A DNA stretch of 44,720 bases from Pseudorhodoplanes sinuspersici (lineage in GTDB: Bacteria > Pseudomonadota > Alphaproteobacteria > Rhizobiales > Xanthobacteraceae). The notes under the pieces were generated by a model that was given only the letters and a program-made list of their open reading frames with translations, was not told where the DNA came from and did no database searches. The stretch covers positions 1 to 44,720 of the forward strand of contig CAMDXM010000004.1 in the NCBI GenBank assembly GCA_945878025.1. Reading direction: 5' to 3'. Positions within the stretch are counted from its first letter, which is position 1; every line of letters begins with the position of its first letter. Positions 1 through 10,886 of this stretch are shown piece after piece. The translations under genes were made by a program, and so were the position numbers.

Positions 1-2
1 TG

Positions 3-521
3 GCGGATGAGTTGCCGAAAGCCCGGCATGACCGCATCGCGCCGGAGGGCCTCGATGCCTGGCGCGAAAGCTTCCGCGTTCTGCAATCCCACGAGGTCTG
101 GAAGGTCTATGGAGATTTCGTCACCAGGCATAACCCGACATTCGGTCCCGGGGTGAAGGAGCGGTTTGCATTCGCCGCGACCGTGACCGATCAGGACGCG
201 GCCAGGGCCAACGAGGTGCGGCGGCGCGTCCGCGAGCGGATCTCGAGCGCTGTCAAGCCTGGAACGATCCTCGCCTTGCCGACCTCTCCCGCCATCGCGC
301 CGCTTGCGAGTTCCACGCCCGAACAGCTGGAGATGTTCCGCGTCCGCGCCCTGCGCATGACCTGCACCTCCTCGATGAGCGGCCTGCCGCAAGTGACCAT
401 TCCCGTCGGCACGGTGTCGGGCTGTCCGGCCGGGCTTTCGTTCATCGGATGGCGCGGCGGCGACGAGGCCTTGCTCGGCCTCGCGGTCAAACTCTCGCAC
501 TATTGCGGGTTCGAGGCGTGA
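3..521 (+). CDS. Amidase family protein, C-terminal part (5' truncated by window)
   Basis: This frame is open from the first bases of the window to a TGA at 519-521, so the gene begins upstream; the TTG at 12 is only an internal codon. The 170 or so visible residues match the C-terminal part of amidase-signature hydrolases, which cleave amide bonds with a Ser-Ser-Lys triad. The triad itself lies in the missing N-terminal part. Visible family features are the helix with 'TVTDQDAARANEVRRRV', the 'ILALPTSPAIAPL' strand, the 'MSGLPQVTIPVG' segment and the C-terminal 'GLSFIGWRGGDEALLGLA'. The substrate cannot be told from this part. It ends 88 bases before a small membrane protein gene with no obvious link. 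Confidence 0.85.
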   Translation, partial: ADELPKARHDRIAPEGLDAWRESFRVLQSHEVWKVYGDFVTRHNPTFGPGVKERFAFAATVTDQDAARANEVRRRVRERISSAVKPGTILALPTSPAIAPLASSTPEQLEMFRVRALRMTCTSSMSGLPQVTIPVGTVSGCPAGLSFIGWRGGDEALLGLAVKLSHYCGFEA

Positions 522-609
522 TGATCATGCGACGAATTGCCGAGGCGCGCGCGGGAACCCGACAAGCGCGATGGCGTTAAACGGCCGGTTGCGTGAGTAG
601 AGTTCGCCG

Positions 610-834
610 ATGTTCAAATACGCCGTGCTGTTCTTCCTTGTTTCCCTCGTTGCCGGCGCCGTGGGCCTGACCAACATCTCGGCCTTCGCCAAGCGCGTTT
701 CGATCGCGCTCTTTCTGGTGTTTTTCCTGAGCTTCCTGGCGCTGCTCGGTTTTGCCTATTTGCTGGGTGAAGCCTTCGAAGCGGGCTCTCACTCGATGCT
801 GGCGCCGGCCGTCGTCCTCGTATTCGACGTTTGA
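610..834 (+). CDS. DUF1328 (UPF0391/YtjA-like) small membrane protein
   Basis: This 74-aa protein has two hydrophobic segments (about residues 4-22 and 30-52) joined by a short 'TNISAFAKRVS' loop. That is the layout of the DUF1328/UPF0391 family, including the typical 'MFKYAVLFFLVSLVAGAVGLT' type of start (quoted only in part as 'FKYAVLFFLVSLVAGAVG'). The function of the family is unknown; members are often stress-associated in Proteobacteria. The C-terminal tail of about 20 residues is longer than in the shortest members. It stands alone between the amidase end and an unknown small gene. The family assignment is confident, the role is not known. Confidence 0.75.
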   Translation: MFKYAVLFFLVSLVAGAVGLTNISAFAKRVSIALFLVFFLSFLALLGFAYLLGEAFEAGSHSMLAPAVVLVFDV

Positions 835-1047
835 GCGGCGACCCGGCGCAAGCCGTCTTTATGCCCGGCTTATAAATGCCGGCCCACTTCCCTCTCGAAA
901 TCTTATGCCCTGCGGCGCAGATCTCGCGCTGTCAGAACGGAGAACCGTACCGTGAGCGCCGAACAGGCGAAACGACGCCCCGATAGCCACGCGGCGAAGC
1001 AACGCCGCCGGGACGATCTCCGTCAGAAGAATAAGAGGAGCTCAGTC

Positions 1048-1248
1048 ATGTCTGTTGTCACTCACGAGCGGCTTCACGCCGCCAGCCGGCCGCAAGGATT
1101 GAGCGCGCGGCAACGCGCGGCCATACACACCGCGCTCAAACGAGCCGCGGTTGTCATTGTCGGCTTCGCCATCATGATCGCTGTGGTGGTCGCGACCATC
1201 GGACTCAAGTCGTACTTTATTCTGTCGCGGCTGCCGCTTCTGAACTGA
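1048..1248 (+). CDS. Small single-pass membrane protein, unknown
   Basis: The ATG at 1048 is chosen because AAGAGGAG sits 7-10 bases before it. The frame is open further upstream to a GTG at 952, but that part is very basic and has no ribosome site. The 66-aa product starts with a polar basic stretch of about 30 residues ('THERLHAASRPQ'), followed by one hydrophobic segment ('AVVIVGFAIMIAVVVATIGL') and a short tail. It is probably anchored in the inner membrane with its N-terminus in the cytoplasm. I recognise no family. It is followed after 59 bases by another small gene on the same strand. Confidence 0.55.
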   Translation: MSVVTHERLHAASRPQGLSARQRAAIHTALKRAAVVIVGFAIMIAVVVATIGLKSYFILSRLPLLN

Positions 1249-1307
1249 CGAACCGTCAGGATCGCTTGTGCCGTTTCCGCAAGAACCCAAAGCAGGAGAG
1301 ATGTGTC

Positions 1308-1544
1308 ATGTCGCAGGCTGTTGCGCGAACCGTGAAGGCCGCGTCACGGATGTTCATGATCGGCAAGAATAAGTGCGGCCAATGGGTCGTGCAGGACCAG
1401 GACGGCCTGTATGGCGGGTTGTTCAAGGAGCGCCTCGAAGCCTTGCGCTATGCGCTGTTCGAAAACGGTCATCGGCCGCATGCCGTCATCATGGTGCCGG
1501 GGATTTTCGAACTCGACTTGAGCAGGCGTTCGCGCGCCGCATAG
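1308..1544 (+). CDS. Conserved small cytoplasmic protein, unknown
   Basis: The ATG at 1308 follows an AGGAGAG ribosome site at 1294-1300; the frame stays open to 1266 but without a site there. The 78-aa product has no membrane segment. Its centre, 'IGKNKCGQWVVQDQDGLYGG', reads like a short beta-rich domain, followed by a helix 'ERLEALRYALFENG' and 'AVIMVPGIFELDL'. The pattern resembles small proteins that look like DUF2188-type or 'RAG-like' domains, but I cannot name the family. Its TAG at 1542-1544 overlaps the ribosome site of the next gene (dapA-like), so the two are probably co-transcribed and translationally linked. Confidence 0.6.
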   Translation: MSQAVARTVKAASRMFMIGKNKCGQWVVQDQDGLYGGLFKERLEALRYALFENGHRPHAVIMVPGIFELDLSRRSRAA

Positions 1545-1553
1545 GAGCAGGTC

Positions 1554-2498
1554 ATGTTCAGCGTTCCGGCATCCCGGCTTGCAGGCTACGCGCCTTTCCT
1601 GCCGACGCCTTTTGACAGCAAGGGCGGCATCGACCATGCCGCCTTCACCCGGCTCTGCGAATTGCAGATCGGGGAGGGCGCCAATGCGCTGATTGTAGGC
1701 GACGCGGCCGGCGAGGCCACGTCGCTCAGTATCGCGGAATTCGCCGATCTGGTCGGCAACGCTGCACGCGCTGCGCGCAAACGCGTGCCGGTCCTGGCCG
1801 GCGTTGTTTCGAATGCGACGCTGAAGGCAGCCGAATTCGCGCAACGTGCGGAACAAAGCGGAGCCGACGCGCTCCTTTGCGGCGCGCCCTATTACAACAA
1901 ACCGACGCAGGAAGGTGTCTTTGCGCATTTTCAGTGGATCGCCGAATCGAGCAGCCTGCCCATCTTCCTGCATGATGCGCCGGCGCGTACCGCCTGCCCG
2001 ATCGCCGATGCGACATTTGCGCGCCTGGCGGCGCTTCCGCCATTCGTCGGATTGGTCGATGCGACCGGCGACATGGCGCGGCCATCGCGGTTGCGGGCGC
2101 TCGCGGGGCCGGATTTCCGGCTTCTGTCCGGCGACGACAAAAGCGCGCTGTCGTTCCTGGCGCAGGGCGGCGACGGCTGCGCGTCGCTTGCCTCCAATGT
2201 CGCACCCGGCATCTGCCGAAACATGTATCTCGCCTACCGTCATGGCCAGATTTCGCGTGCGCAACGGCTTTCTCTTGCGCTTGCCCCGTTGGCTGCGTTT
2301 CTGGCGCGGGACGGCAACCCGGCCGCGCTGAAGGCTGCGCTTGCTGCACTGGGGCTCATGTCTCCGGCTCTGAGACGTCCGCTGGTCGCCATCGAAGACA
2401 GTCACGAGATCGAGACGATTCTGGCGGATCTCGTTGGCGGCTATGGAGAATACCTGATCGTGCAGCATCATGCGCCGGCGCGAGCCGCGGCGATCTGA
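1554..2498 (+). CDS. DapA/NanA-superfamily protein lacking the Schiff-base lysine
   Basis: This 314-aa protein has the length and fold pattern of the dihydrodipicolinate synthase/N-acetylneuraminate lyase TIM-barrel family, with the conserved 'APYYNKPTQEG' loop at 111-121 and an 'R' (145) that matches the substrate-binding arginine. The catalytic positions are replaced. The lysine that forms the Schiff base (K161 in E. coli DapA, in an 'IKEATG' context) is Val168 in 'GLVDATGD'. The proton-relay tyrosine (Y133, in 'YNVPSRT') is His140 in 'LHDAPARTA'. The 'GTTGE' motif reads 'GDAAGE' (49-54). It is therefore unlikely to be a working aldolase or synthase. It may be a non-catalytic paralogue, a binding protein, or an enzyme with another mechanism. 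Ribosome site AGGAGCAGG is at 1543-1551. No dapA partner genes adjoin; the Kdp operon begins 220 bases later. Confidence 0.8.
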   Translation: MFSVPASRLAGYAPFLPTPFDSKGGIDHAAFTRLCELQIGEGANALIVGDAAGEATSLSIAEFADLVGNAARAARKRVPVLAGVVSNATLKAAEFAQRAEQSGADALLCGAPYYNKPTQEGVFAHFQWIAESSSLPIFLHDAPARTACPIADATFARLAALPPFVGLVDATGDMARPSRLRALAGPDFRLLSGDDKSALSFLAQGGDGCASLASNVAPGICRNMYLAYRHGQISRAQRLSLALAPLAAFLARDGNPAALKAALAALGLMSPALRRPLVAIEDSHEIETILADLVGGYGEYLIVQHHAPARAAAI

Positions 2499-2530
2499 TC
2501 GGCTCCATGGTGAGCGCAGACGCTTCGATC

Positions 2531-2547
2531 TTTATGCGCTCTTTATA
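2531..2547. promoter_or_regulatory. Candidate KdpE operator (11-bp direct repeat)
   Basis: TTTATG (2531-2536), a 5-base spacer, then TTTATA (2542-2547) form two T-rich half-sites with an 11-bp period. A third CTTTATC lies at 2574-2580. The layout resembles the direct-repeat operator (TTTATA, 5 bases, TTTACA) known for E. coli KdpE. It lies about 170 bases before the first small gene of the kdp cluster, and kdpE is the last gene of that cluster. Binding is inferred. Confidence 0.5.
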
Positions 2548-2719
2548 TCGCGGCCACACAATTCCAATCGACCCTTTATCCGCGACGCCTTAGCTCCATG
2601 TTGCCCAGGCACGATTGAGCCCGCCGGTTGATCCACCTCAAGCGGAGGCGCTCGAACTAGGGCACGCTTTTTATAGTGCTGAACGAATGCCCATTCGATC
2701 CGAAATCGCGGAGAGGAAC

Positions 2720-2803
2720 ATGCTGGATCTTATTTTTGTCGCCGCCGCCGTCGGCTTCTTCGCGCTGTCGATCGCCTACGTTTACGCCTGCGACCGGCTC
2801 TGA
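2720..2803 (+). CDS. 27-aa membrane peptide leading the kdp operon
   Basis: An ATG at 2720 follows GAGAGGAA at 2711-2718. The 27-residue product starts 'MLDLIFVAAAVGFFAL' and ends 'YVYACDRL', a single transmembrane helix with a charged C-terminus. It ends 11 bases before kdpF and has its own ribosome site, so it belongs to the operon. It is not KdpF itself, which follows separately. I believe similar peptides sit at this place in other Rhizobiales kdp operons, but this is recollection and no function is known. A role as an extra small subunit or stabiliser of the KdpFABC pump is inference. Confidence 0.6.
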   Translation: MLDLIFVAAAVGFFALSIAYVYACDRL

Positions 2804-2814
2804 GGAGAACGACC

Positions 2815-2904
2815 ATGACCCTCGATTATTCGCTCGCCGGCCTCGTGACCCTGGGGCTGATGATCTACCTCACCTATGCGCTGCTGCGCCCTGAGCGGTT
2901 TTGA
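2815..2904 (+). CDS. kdpF: KdpF, small stabilising subunit of the K+-transporting ATPase
   Basis: The 29-aa product has one transmembrane helix ('LAGLVTLGLMIYLTYALLRP') and the 'LLRPERF' ending typical of KdpF. In E. coli KdpF is a lipid-like peptide that stabilises the KdpABC complex in the inner membrane. The ATG is preceded by GAGGAGAACGACC (2802-2814). It lies between the 27-aa peptide and kdpA, which starts 24 bases downstream, so the order is the standard kdpF-A-B-C. Confidence 0.88.
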   Translation: MTLDYSLAGLVTLGLMIYLTYALLRPERF

Positions 2905-2928
2905 GTTTTTGAGAAGGCTTGAACGACC

Positions 2929-4632
2929 ATGACACTCATCGGCTGGTTTCAAATCGCCCTTTATTGCGCGATCATTGTCGCGCTGACGCCGCTCCTTGGC
3001 GGTTACATGACGCGCGTGTTCAACGGCGAGCGGACATTCTTGTCGCCGGTCCTGCGGCCGGTCGAGGTCGTGCTCTACGGCGTTGGTGGCGTCGATGAAA
3101 AACGCGAACAGAGCTGGGTGGGCTACACCATCGCCATGCTGCTGTTCCACGTCGGCGGCTTCCTGATCATCTATTTCCTGATGCGCTACCAGGCCGCGCT
3201 GCCTTTGAATCCGGCCGAAATGTCTGCCGTGGCCGAAGATCTGTCGTTCAACACCGCGGTCAGCTTCATCACCAACACCAACTGGCAGAATTACGGCGGC
3301 GAAAGCACGCTGTCCTATCTGGTGCAGATGGTCGGTCTCACGCATCAGAACTTTCTGTCAGCCGCGACCGGCATCGTGCTTGCCGTCGCCCTGATCCGCG
3401 GTTTCGCGCGCGCCTCCGTCAATACCGTCGGCAATTTCTGGGTCGATGTCACGCGCTGCACGCTCTATGTCCTTTTGCCGATCTGCATCGTCTATACGCT
3501 TTTCCTGGTCTGGCAGGGCATGCCGCAGACGCTCGGCGCTTATGTCGAGGCGGCCACGCTGGAAGGCGGCAAGCAGACGATCGCCGTGGGGCCGGTCGCG
3601 TCCCAGATCGCGATCAAGATGCTCGGCACCAATGGCGGCGGCTTCTTTAACGCCAATGCCGCGCATCCGTTCGAGAACCCGACGGCTCTGTCGAACTACG
3701 TGCAGATGCTCTCGATCTTCGTGCTCGGCGCGGCGCTCACCAACGTGTTCGGGCGCATGGTCGGCGATCAGCGCCAGGGCTGGGCCATTCTCGCCATCAT
3801 GGGCGTGTTGTTCATCGCCGGCGTGGTCATCTGTTATTGGGCGGAAGCTCGTGGCAACGATGCGTTTACCGCGCTGGGCCTGACGGGCGGCAACATGGAA
3901 GGCAAGGAAGTCCGCTTCGGCATCGTCGCCTCTGCATTGTTCGCTGTCATCACAACTGCCGCCTCATGCGGCGCCGTCAATGCGATGCATGACTCTTTCA
4001 CCGCGCTCGGCGGCATGATTCCGCTCATCAACATTCAGCTGGGCGAGGTGATCATCGGCGGCGTGGGCGCGGGCATGTACGGCATGCTGCTGTTCGTCAT
4101 CATCGCGATCTTTGTCGCAGGTCTGATGGTCGGCCGCACGCCGGAATATGTCGGCAAGAAGATCGAGGCAAAGGAAGTCAAGATGGCGATGCTCGCCATC
4201 CTGATCCTGCCGCTGATGATCCTCGGCTGGACGGCGGTCGCCGTGGTGTATCCGCCGGCTGTCGCCTCGATGGCGAATCCTGGACCGCACGGTTTCACCG
4301 AGGTGCTGTACGCTTACACCTCACAGACCGGCAACAACGGCTCGGCCTTCGGCGGCCTCACCGGCAATATCTTCTTCTATAACGTCACCGGCGCCGTCGC
4401 GATGCTCGTTGGCCGCTTCTGGATGATCATTCCGGCCATGGCGATTGCCGGATCGCTCGCGGCCAAGAAGACGGTGCCGCCGTCGGGCGGCACGTTCCCG
4501 ACCACGGGCGGCCTGTTCGTCGGCCTTGTCGTCGGCGTGATCCTGATCGTCGGTGGTCTCACATTCTTCCCGGCGCTCGCGCTCGGCCCCATCGTCGAGC
4601 ACCTCGCGATGATCGCGGGCACGACGTTCTGA
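2929..4632 (+). CDS. kdpA: Potassium-transporting ATPase, K+-binding channel subunit KdpA
   Basis: The 567-aa protein has the usual KdpA length and about ten hydrophobic segments. It carries the four pore-like repeats of the Trk/Ktr/Kdp superfamily, seen at '[19 protein letters not shown]' and '[19 protein letters not shown]' among others. KdpA selects K+ and passes it to the KdpB pump in the inner membrane. The ATG at 2929 follows GAGAAGG at 2911-2917. It is the second standard gene of kdpFABC and ends 24 bases before kdpB. Nothing appears broken or missing. Confidence 0.97.
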   Translation: MTLIGWFQIALYCAIIVALTPLLGGYMTRVFNGERTFLSPVLRPVEVVLYGVGGVDEKREQSWVGYTIAMLLFHVGGFLIIYFLMRYQAALPLNPAEMSAVAEDLSFNTAVSFITNTNWQNYGGESTLSYLVQMVGLTHQNFLSAATGIVLAVALIRGFARASVNTVGNFWVDVTRCTLYVLLPICIVYTLFLVWQGMPQTLGAYVEAATLEGGKQTIAVGPVASQIAIKMLGTNGGGFFNANAAHPFENPTALSNYVQMLSIFVLGAALTNVFGRMVGDQRQGWAILAIMGVLFIAGVVICYWAEARGNDAFTALGLTGGNMEGKEVRFGIVASALFAVITTAASCGAVNAMHDSFTALGGMIPLINIQLGEVIIGGVGAGMYGMLLFVIIAIFVAGLMVGRTPEYVGKKIEAKEVKMAMLAILILPLMILGWTAVAVVYPPAVASMANPGPHGFTEVLYAYTSQTGNNGSAFGGLTGNIFFYNVTGAVAMLVGRFWMIIPAMAIAGSLAAKKTVPPSGGTFPTTGGLFVGLVVGVILIVGGLTFFPALALGPIVEHLAMIAGTTF

Positions 4633-4656
4633 TCGAATTCATCCGGAGTCACGTCT

Positions 4657-6729
<2,073 letters not shown>

Positions 6730-6741
6730 GGAGAGACTTCA

Positions 6742-7341
6742 ATGTTGCAAGAAATTCGTCCCGCTATCGTCTTTATCATCGCGCTGACGCTGATCACGGG
6801 CCTCGCTTATCCGCTTGCGATGACGGGAATTGCCGGCGCGATCTTCCCGTATCAGGCGCAGGGCAGCCTGATCGAGAAAGGCGGCAAGGTCATCGGCTCG
6901 GCATTGATCGGGCAGGAATTCGCAGACGACCGCTATTTCCGGGGGCGTCCGTCGGCGACAGTCGCGCCCGATCCGAAAGATTCGACGAAGACAGTGCCCG
7001 CGCCCTACAACGCGGCGAATTCCGCCGGTTCCAATCTCGGCCCCACCAACAAGGCCTTGGTCGAACGCGTCCAGGGCGATGTTGAGAAGCTGAAGAAGGA
7101 AAATCCGTCGTCGGCCGTTCCAATCGATCTTGTCACCACAACCGCGAGCGGCCTTGATCCGCACATTTCCCCGGCGGCGGCGCTCTTCCAGGTGCCGCGC
7201 GTGGCCAAGGCGCGAGGCTTGAGCGAAGACCGCGTGCGGACGCTCGTGGAATCCCAGGTCGAAGGCCGTACGCTCGGTTTCCTGGGCGAGCCGCGCGTCA
7301 ACGTGCTGGCGCTCAATATCGCGCTCGACGCGGCGAAGTAG
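6742..7341 (+). CDS. kdpC: Potassium-transporting ATPase subunit KdpC
   Basis: The 199-aa protein has one N-terminal membrane helix (about 8-30) and a periplasmic domain. The conserved C-terminal segment '[20 protein letters not shown]' identifies KdpC. Also typical are 'GSALIGQEF', 'YFRGRPSAT' and '[20 protein letters not shown]'. KdpC is needed for assembly and ATP affinity of the pump. GAGGAGAGACTTCA precedes the ATG. Its stop is 76 bases before kdpD, enough for a minor internal promoter or processing site, though none is evident. Confidence 0.96.
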   Translation: MLQEIRPAIVFIIALTLITGLAYPLAMTGIAGAIFPYQAQGSLIEKGGKVIGSALIGQEFADDRYFRGRPSATVAPDPKDSTKTVPAPYNAANSAGSNLGPTNKALVERVQGDVEKLKKENPSSAVPIDLVTTTASGLDPHISPAAALFQVPRVAKARGLSEDRVRTLVESQVEGRTLGFLGEPRVNVLALNIALDAAK

Positions 7342-7417
7342 TTAAAGGGCAGGGGATGCTTCACTAATTTGAAGGAGCATTCTCGCATCGGGCAGTTTAA
7401 AGCCCTACATTGGGAGC

Positions 7418-10105
7418 ATGGCCGACGAAAAGCAGAGAGCCTCACCCGACGCCCTTCTCGCGCTCGCGAAGAAGGAAACGCGCGGGCATTTGAAGATTTT
7501 TCTCGGCGCCGCGCCCGGCGTCGGCAAGACCTTCGCCATGCTGACATCTGCCCGTGCGGAGAAGGCCGGCGGACGCGATGTGGTCGCCGGACTGATCGAA
7601 ACCCATGGCCGGCGCGAGACCGAAACCCTGGTCGAAGGCTTCGAAGTCATCGCGCGCAAGCCGATCGTCTATCGCAACCAGGTTCTGAAGGAATTCGATC
7701 TCGACGCCGCCTTGCAGCGAAAGCCGAGCCTGCTTCTGGTCGACGAATTCGCCCATACCAATGTTCCCGGCAGCCGCCATCCCAAGCGCTGGCAGGACAT
7801 CGACGAATTGCTCGCCACCGGGATCGACGTCTGGACCACCCTCAATATCCAGCATCTCGAGAGCCTCAACGATGTGATCCAGAAGATCACCAAGGTGCGC
7901 GTGCGCGAGACGGTGCCGGACACGGTCTTCGACAAGGCCGATGAGATCGTGCTGGTCGACTTTCCGCCCGATGAATTGCTCAAGCGTCTCGCCGAAGGCA
8001 AGGTCTATGTGCAGGACACGGCCGCGCGCGCCGTCGGCAATTTCTTCAAGCCGCAGAACCTCACCGCCTTGCGCGAACTGGCCTTGCGCCGCGCCGCCGA
8101 GCGCATCGACGCGGATCTTGTCGGCCGCATGCAGGCGCAAGCCATCGAAGGCCCCTGGGCCGCGGGCGAACGAATTTTGGCCTGCATCGGCCCCGACGCG
8201 AGTTCGCAGACCATCGTGCGCGCGGCCAAGCGTCTGGCCGATCTCATGGATGCGCCCTGGATCGTGGTGACGCTCGAACGCCCGGGCGGCCAATTGAACG
8301 AAGACGGCCGCCGGCATCTCGACGACGCGATGAAACTCGCCAAAACGCTCGGTGCCGATACCAAGACCCTTGTCGGCAACGACTTTCCGGACGAATTGCT
8401 GCGCTTCGCCCGCTTCGAGAACGTCACCCAGGTGGTGATCGGACGATCGCGCAGCGGCATCCTCGCGGTGCTGATGGGACGCTCGCTGCCGCACGAACTC
8501 GTCCGCCGCGCCGACGATATCGCGATCCATCTCGTCACCGGCGGCGATTCCAGAACATTCCGGCGCTTTGCGCGCTGGCGATTCCGCGCGCTCTTGTCGG
8601 TCAACGTGATGCATTTCGTCTGGTCGACGATCGCAGTCGCCGGCGCGGTCGTGATCGGGCGGCTTCTGAACGCGATCACGCTGTTTCCCAATGTTTCGAT
8701 GATCTTCCTCATGGCCGTGCTGCTGCCGGCGGTGCGGTTCGGCATCGTTCCGGCGGTCTACGCCTCGGTATTGTCTTTTCTCGCTTACAATTTCTTTTTC
8801 ATCGAGCCGATTTACACGTTCACCGTGGCGCAGCCGCATGAATTGCTGGCGCTCGCGATTTTCCTCCTGGTCGCCATCATGACGTCCGCGCTCGCCGGCC
8901 GCGTCCGCGAACAGGCGCAGATCGCCGTCAACCGCATGCGCGCCATGCGCCGTCTCTATGAGTTTACGCGCCGGCTATCCGGCCTTGCGACGCTCGACGC
9001 GGTCGCCGAGGGCGCGGCGAGCGAGATCAATGCAAGCATCGGCCGGCCCGCCGTCGTGCTGCTCGACCGCGACGGCGAACTGGTCTTGAGCGCGGCCTGG
9101 CCTCCGGAAGACACGCTCGACACCGCCGGCATGTCGGCGGCGCGCTGGGCCTTCACGCATGACGAGCCGGCGGGGGCGGCGACCGCGACGCTCCCGATCA
9201 TTCCGTGGTTTTTTCTGCCGTTGCGCGCGTCCCGCGGGCCGATCGGCGTGGTCGGCATTTCGCAATCCGCGGGCGGCGCGCCGCTCGATTCCGAAGCGCG
9301 CGCCCTTCTCGACACGCTCGCGGAGCAAACCGCCGCCGCGCTCGAACGCGCATCGCTGTCGCGCGAGATGGTGAGCGCCAAGACCGCGGCCGAAACCGAA
9401 CGCGTGCGCAACACGCTGCTCGCCTCCATTTCGCACGATTTCCGCACGCCGCTTTCCTCCATCCTCGGCAGCGCCACCAGTCTTCTCGAATACGGCGACA
9501 AGCTCGATGCGCAGGCGAAAAAAGACTTGCTCGGCCAGATCAAGCACGAAGCCGAAGGCGTCGATGAAATGGTCCGTAACCTTTTGGCCATAACCCGGAT
9601 CGACGCCGGGGCGCTGGAATTGCGGCGCGACTGGATCGATCTTCGCGAAATCGCCGAGCGGATCGTGAATGCCGCGCGCCGGCGCGGCGCGGTTCAGACA
9701 TTCGAAATCGGATTTCCGTCCGACCTGCCGCTCATACAGGCGGACGCCACGCTGGTCGAACAGGCGCTCGGCAACGTGGTCGGCAACGCCATCGTCCACA
9801 CGCCAGGACGCACGCACGTCGCGATCGACGCCGTGGCCGATCCCGAATCCATTGTCGTCCGGGTGACCGACGACGGCCCCGGCATTCCCGCCGAGGCCCT
9901 GCCGCAGATTTTCGACAAGTTCGTTCAGGCCCGCCAGACACCGGGAACGGCCGCGGATGGCGGGCAGGGATCCGGCCTTGGCCTCGCCATCGCAAAGGGA
10001 ATCATGGAAGCGCATGGCGGCCGGATCGCCGCGGAAAGTCCCCCTCAGGACGGTCGCGGAACGCGCGTGATCCTGACATTTCCGCGCGGAGACGTAACGC
10101 CATGA
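7418..10105 (+). CDS. kdpD: Sensor histidine kinase KdpD
   Basis: The 895-aa protein has the KdpD domain order. The N-terminal cytoplasmic KdpD domain has a Walker A 'GAAPGVGKT' (30-38) and a 'LLLVDEFAHTN' Walker B-like strand (105-115). A universal-stress-like domain follows at about 250-370. There are four closely spaced membrane helices (about 400-500) and a GAF-like region (about 515-640). The HisKA domain has phospho-acceptor His673 in 'SISHDFRTPLSSIL', the same residue number as in E. coli, and the HATPase domain has 'DDGPGIPAEALPQIFDKF' and 'GSGLGLAIAKG'. It senses K+ limitation or ionic stress and phosphorylates KdpE, whose start overlaps its stop by 4 bases. Confidence 0.97.
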   Translation: MADEKQRASPDALLALAKKETRGHLKIFLGAAPGVGKTFAMLTSARAEKAGGRDVVAGLIETHGRRETETLVEGFEVIARKPIVYRNQVLKEFDLDAALQRKPSLLLVDEFAHTNVPGSRHPKRWQDIDELLATGIDVWTTLNIQHLESLNDVIQKITKVRVRETVPDTVFDKADEIVLVDFPPDELLKRLAEGKVYVQDTAARAVGNFFKPQNLTALRELALRRAAERIDADLVGRMQAQAIEGPWAAGERILACIGPDASSQTIVRAAKRLADLMDAPWIVVTLERPGGQLNEDGRRHLDDAMKLAKTLGADTKTLVGNDFPDELLRFARFENVTQVVIGRSRSGILAVLMGRSLPHELVRRADDIAIHLVTGGDSRTFRRFARWRFRALLSVNVMHFVWSTIAVAGAVVIGRLLNAITLFPNVSMIFLMAVLLPAVRFGIVPAVYASVLSFLAYNFFFIEPIYTFTVAQPHELLALAIFLLVAIMTSALAGRVREQAQIAVNRMRAMRRLYEFTRRLSGLATLDAVAEGAASEINASIGRPAVVLLDRDGELVLSAAWPPEDTLDTAGMSAARWAFTHDEPAGAATATLPIIPWFFLPLRASRGPIGVVGISQSAGGAPLDSEARALLDTLAEQTAAALERASLSREMVSAKTAAETERVRNTLLASISHDFRTPLSSILGSATSLLEYGDKLDAQAKKDLLGQIKHEAEGVDEMVRNLLAITRIDAGALELRRDWIDLREIAERIVNAARRRGAVQTFEIGFPSDLPLIQADATLVEQALGNVVGNAIVHTPGRTHVAIDAVADPESIVVRVTDDGPGIPAEALPQIFDKFVQARQTPGTAADGGQGSGLGLAIAKGIMEAHGGRIAAESPPQDGRGTRVILTFPRGDVTP

Positions 10106-10791
10106 GCGGCAAGACCCGCGTTCTTGTGGTCGATGACGAACCCGCGATCCTGAAATTCCTCAAACCCGCGCTGGAGGCGACCGACTATGAGGTGTCCGGC
10201 GCCGGCAGCGTCGCGGAAGCGACCAAGCGGATCGCGTCCGACGCCCCCGACATCGTCCTGCTCGATCTTGGGCTGCCCGACGGCGACGGCAAGGATGTGA
10301 TCCGCCGGGTGCGGGAATGGTCGAACGTCGCGATCGTCGTTCTTTCGGCGCGCGATCGCGAGGCCGAGAAGATCGAAGCGCTCGATCTCGGCGCCGACGA
10401 TTACGTGAACAAGCCGTTCGGAATCGGCGAATTGCTGGCGCGCATGCGCACGGCATTGCGGCATCGGATGGAGCGCAAGGACGAAACCCCGGTCCTGAAA
10501 GTGGGCAACCTCGAAATCGACAGCATCCGCCATCGCGTCACGCGCGCGAACGAAGAGATCAAGCTCACGCCGAAGGAATTCGAGCTTCTGTCATTCCTGG
10601 CGCGGCATCCGGGCAAGGTCCTCACGCACAAGCAGATCCTCACCGCCGTGTGGGGCACGGCGCATACCGAGGACACGCAATATCTTCGCGTCTATGTCGG
10701 CCAGCTGCGGCAGAAGATCGAGCTTGCGCCGAGCGATCCGCACATCATCGTCACGGAGCCCGGCATCGGCTACCGGATCGCGGAGGCGTGA
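10102..10791 (+). CDS. kdpE: Response regulator KdpE (OmpR family)
   Basis: The 229-aa protein has a receiver domain (1-120) with acidic pocket D11-D12, phospho-acceptor D55 in 'IVLLDLGLPDGDG', the T/S switch in 'VVLSARDRE' and Lys in 'YVNKPF'. The C-terminal winged helix follows (about 130-229), with 'LTPKEFELLSFLARHPGKVL' and 'YLRVYVGQLRQKIE'. Its ATG lies inside the kdpD stop (ATGA overlap), so translation is coupled. It should activate kdpFABC through the T-rich repeats upstream of the cluster. A strong terminator follows 40 bases after the stop. Confidence 0.97.
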   Translation: MSGKTRVLVVDDEPAILKFLKPALEATDYEVSGAGSVAEATKRIASDAPDIVLLDLGLPDGDGKDVIRRVREWSNVAIVVLSARDREAEKIEALDLGADDYVNKPFGIGELLARMRTALRHRMERKDETPVLKVGNLEIDSIRHRVTRANEEIKLTPKEFELLSFLARHPGKVLTHKQILTAVWGTAHTEDTQYLRVYVGQLRQKIELAPSDPHIIVTEPGIGYRIAEA

Positions 10792-10831
10792 CCGGCCCGG
10801 CCATTCGTCACTTGCGGGCGCGCCGCCAGCA

Positions 10832-10866
10832 AAAAGCCCGGCGATGCACAGGCATGCCGGGCTTTT
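10832..10866. terminator. Bidirectional Rho-independent terminator after kdpE
   Basis: AAAAGCCCGGC (10832-10842) pairs exactly with GCCGGGCTTTT (10856-10866), and an inner ATGC/GCAT extends the stem. The flanking A and T runs allow it to end both the kdp transcript and the convergent minus-strand gene at 10887. Confidence 0.9.
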
Positions 10867-10886
10867 CGAGTTCGGAAAAATGCCGA

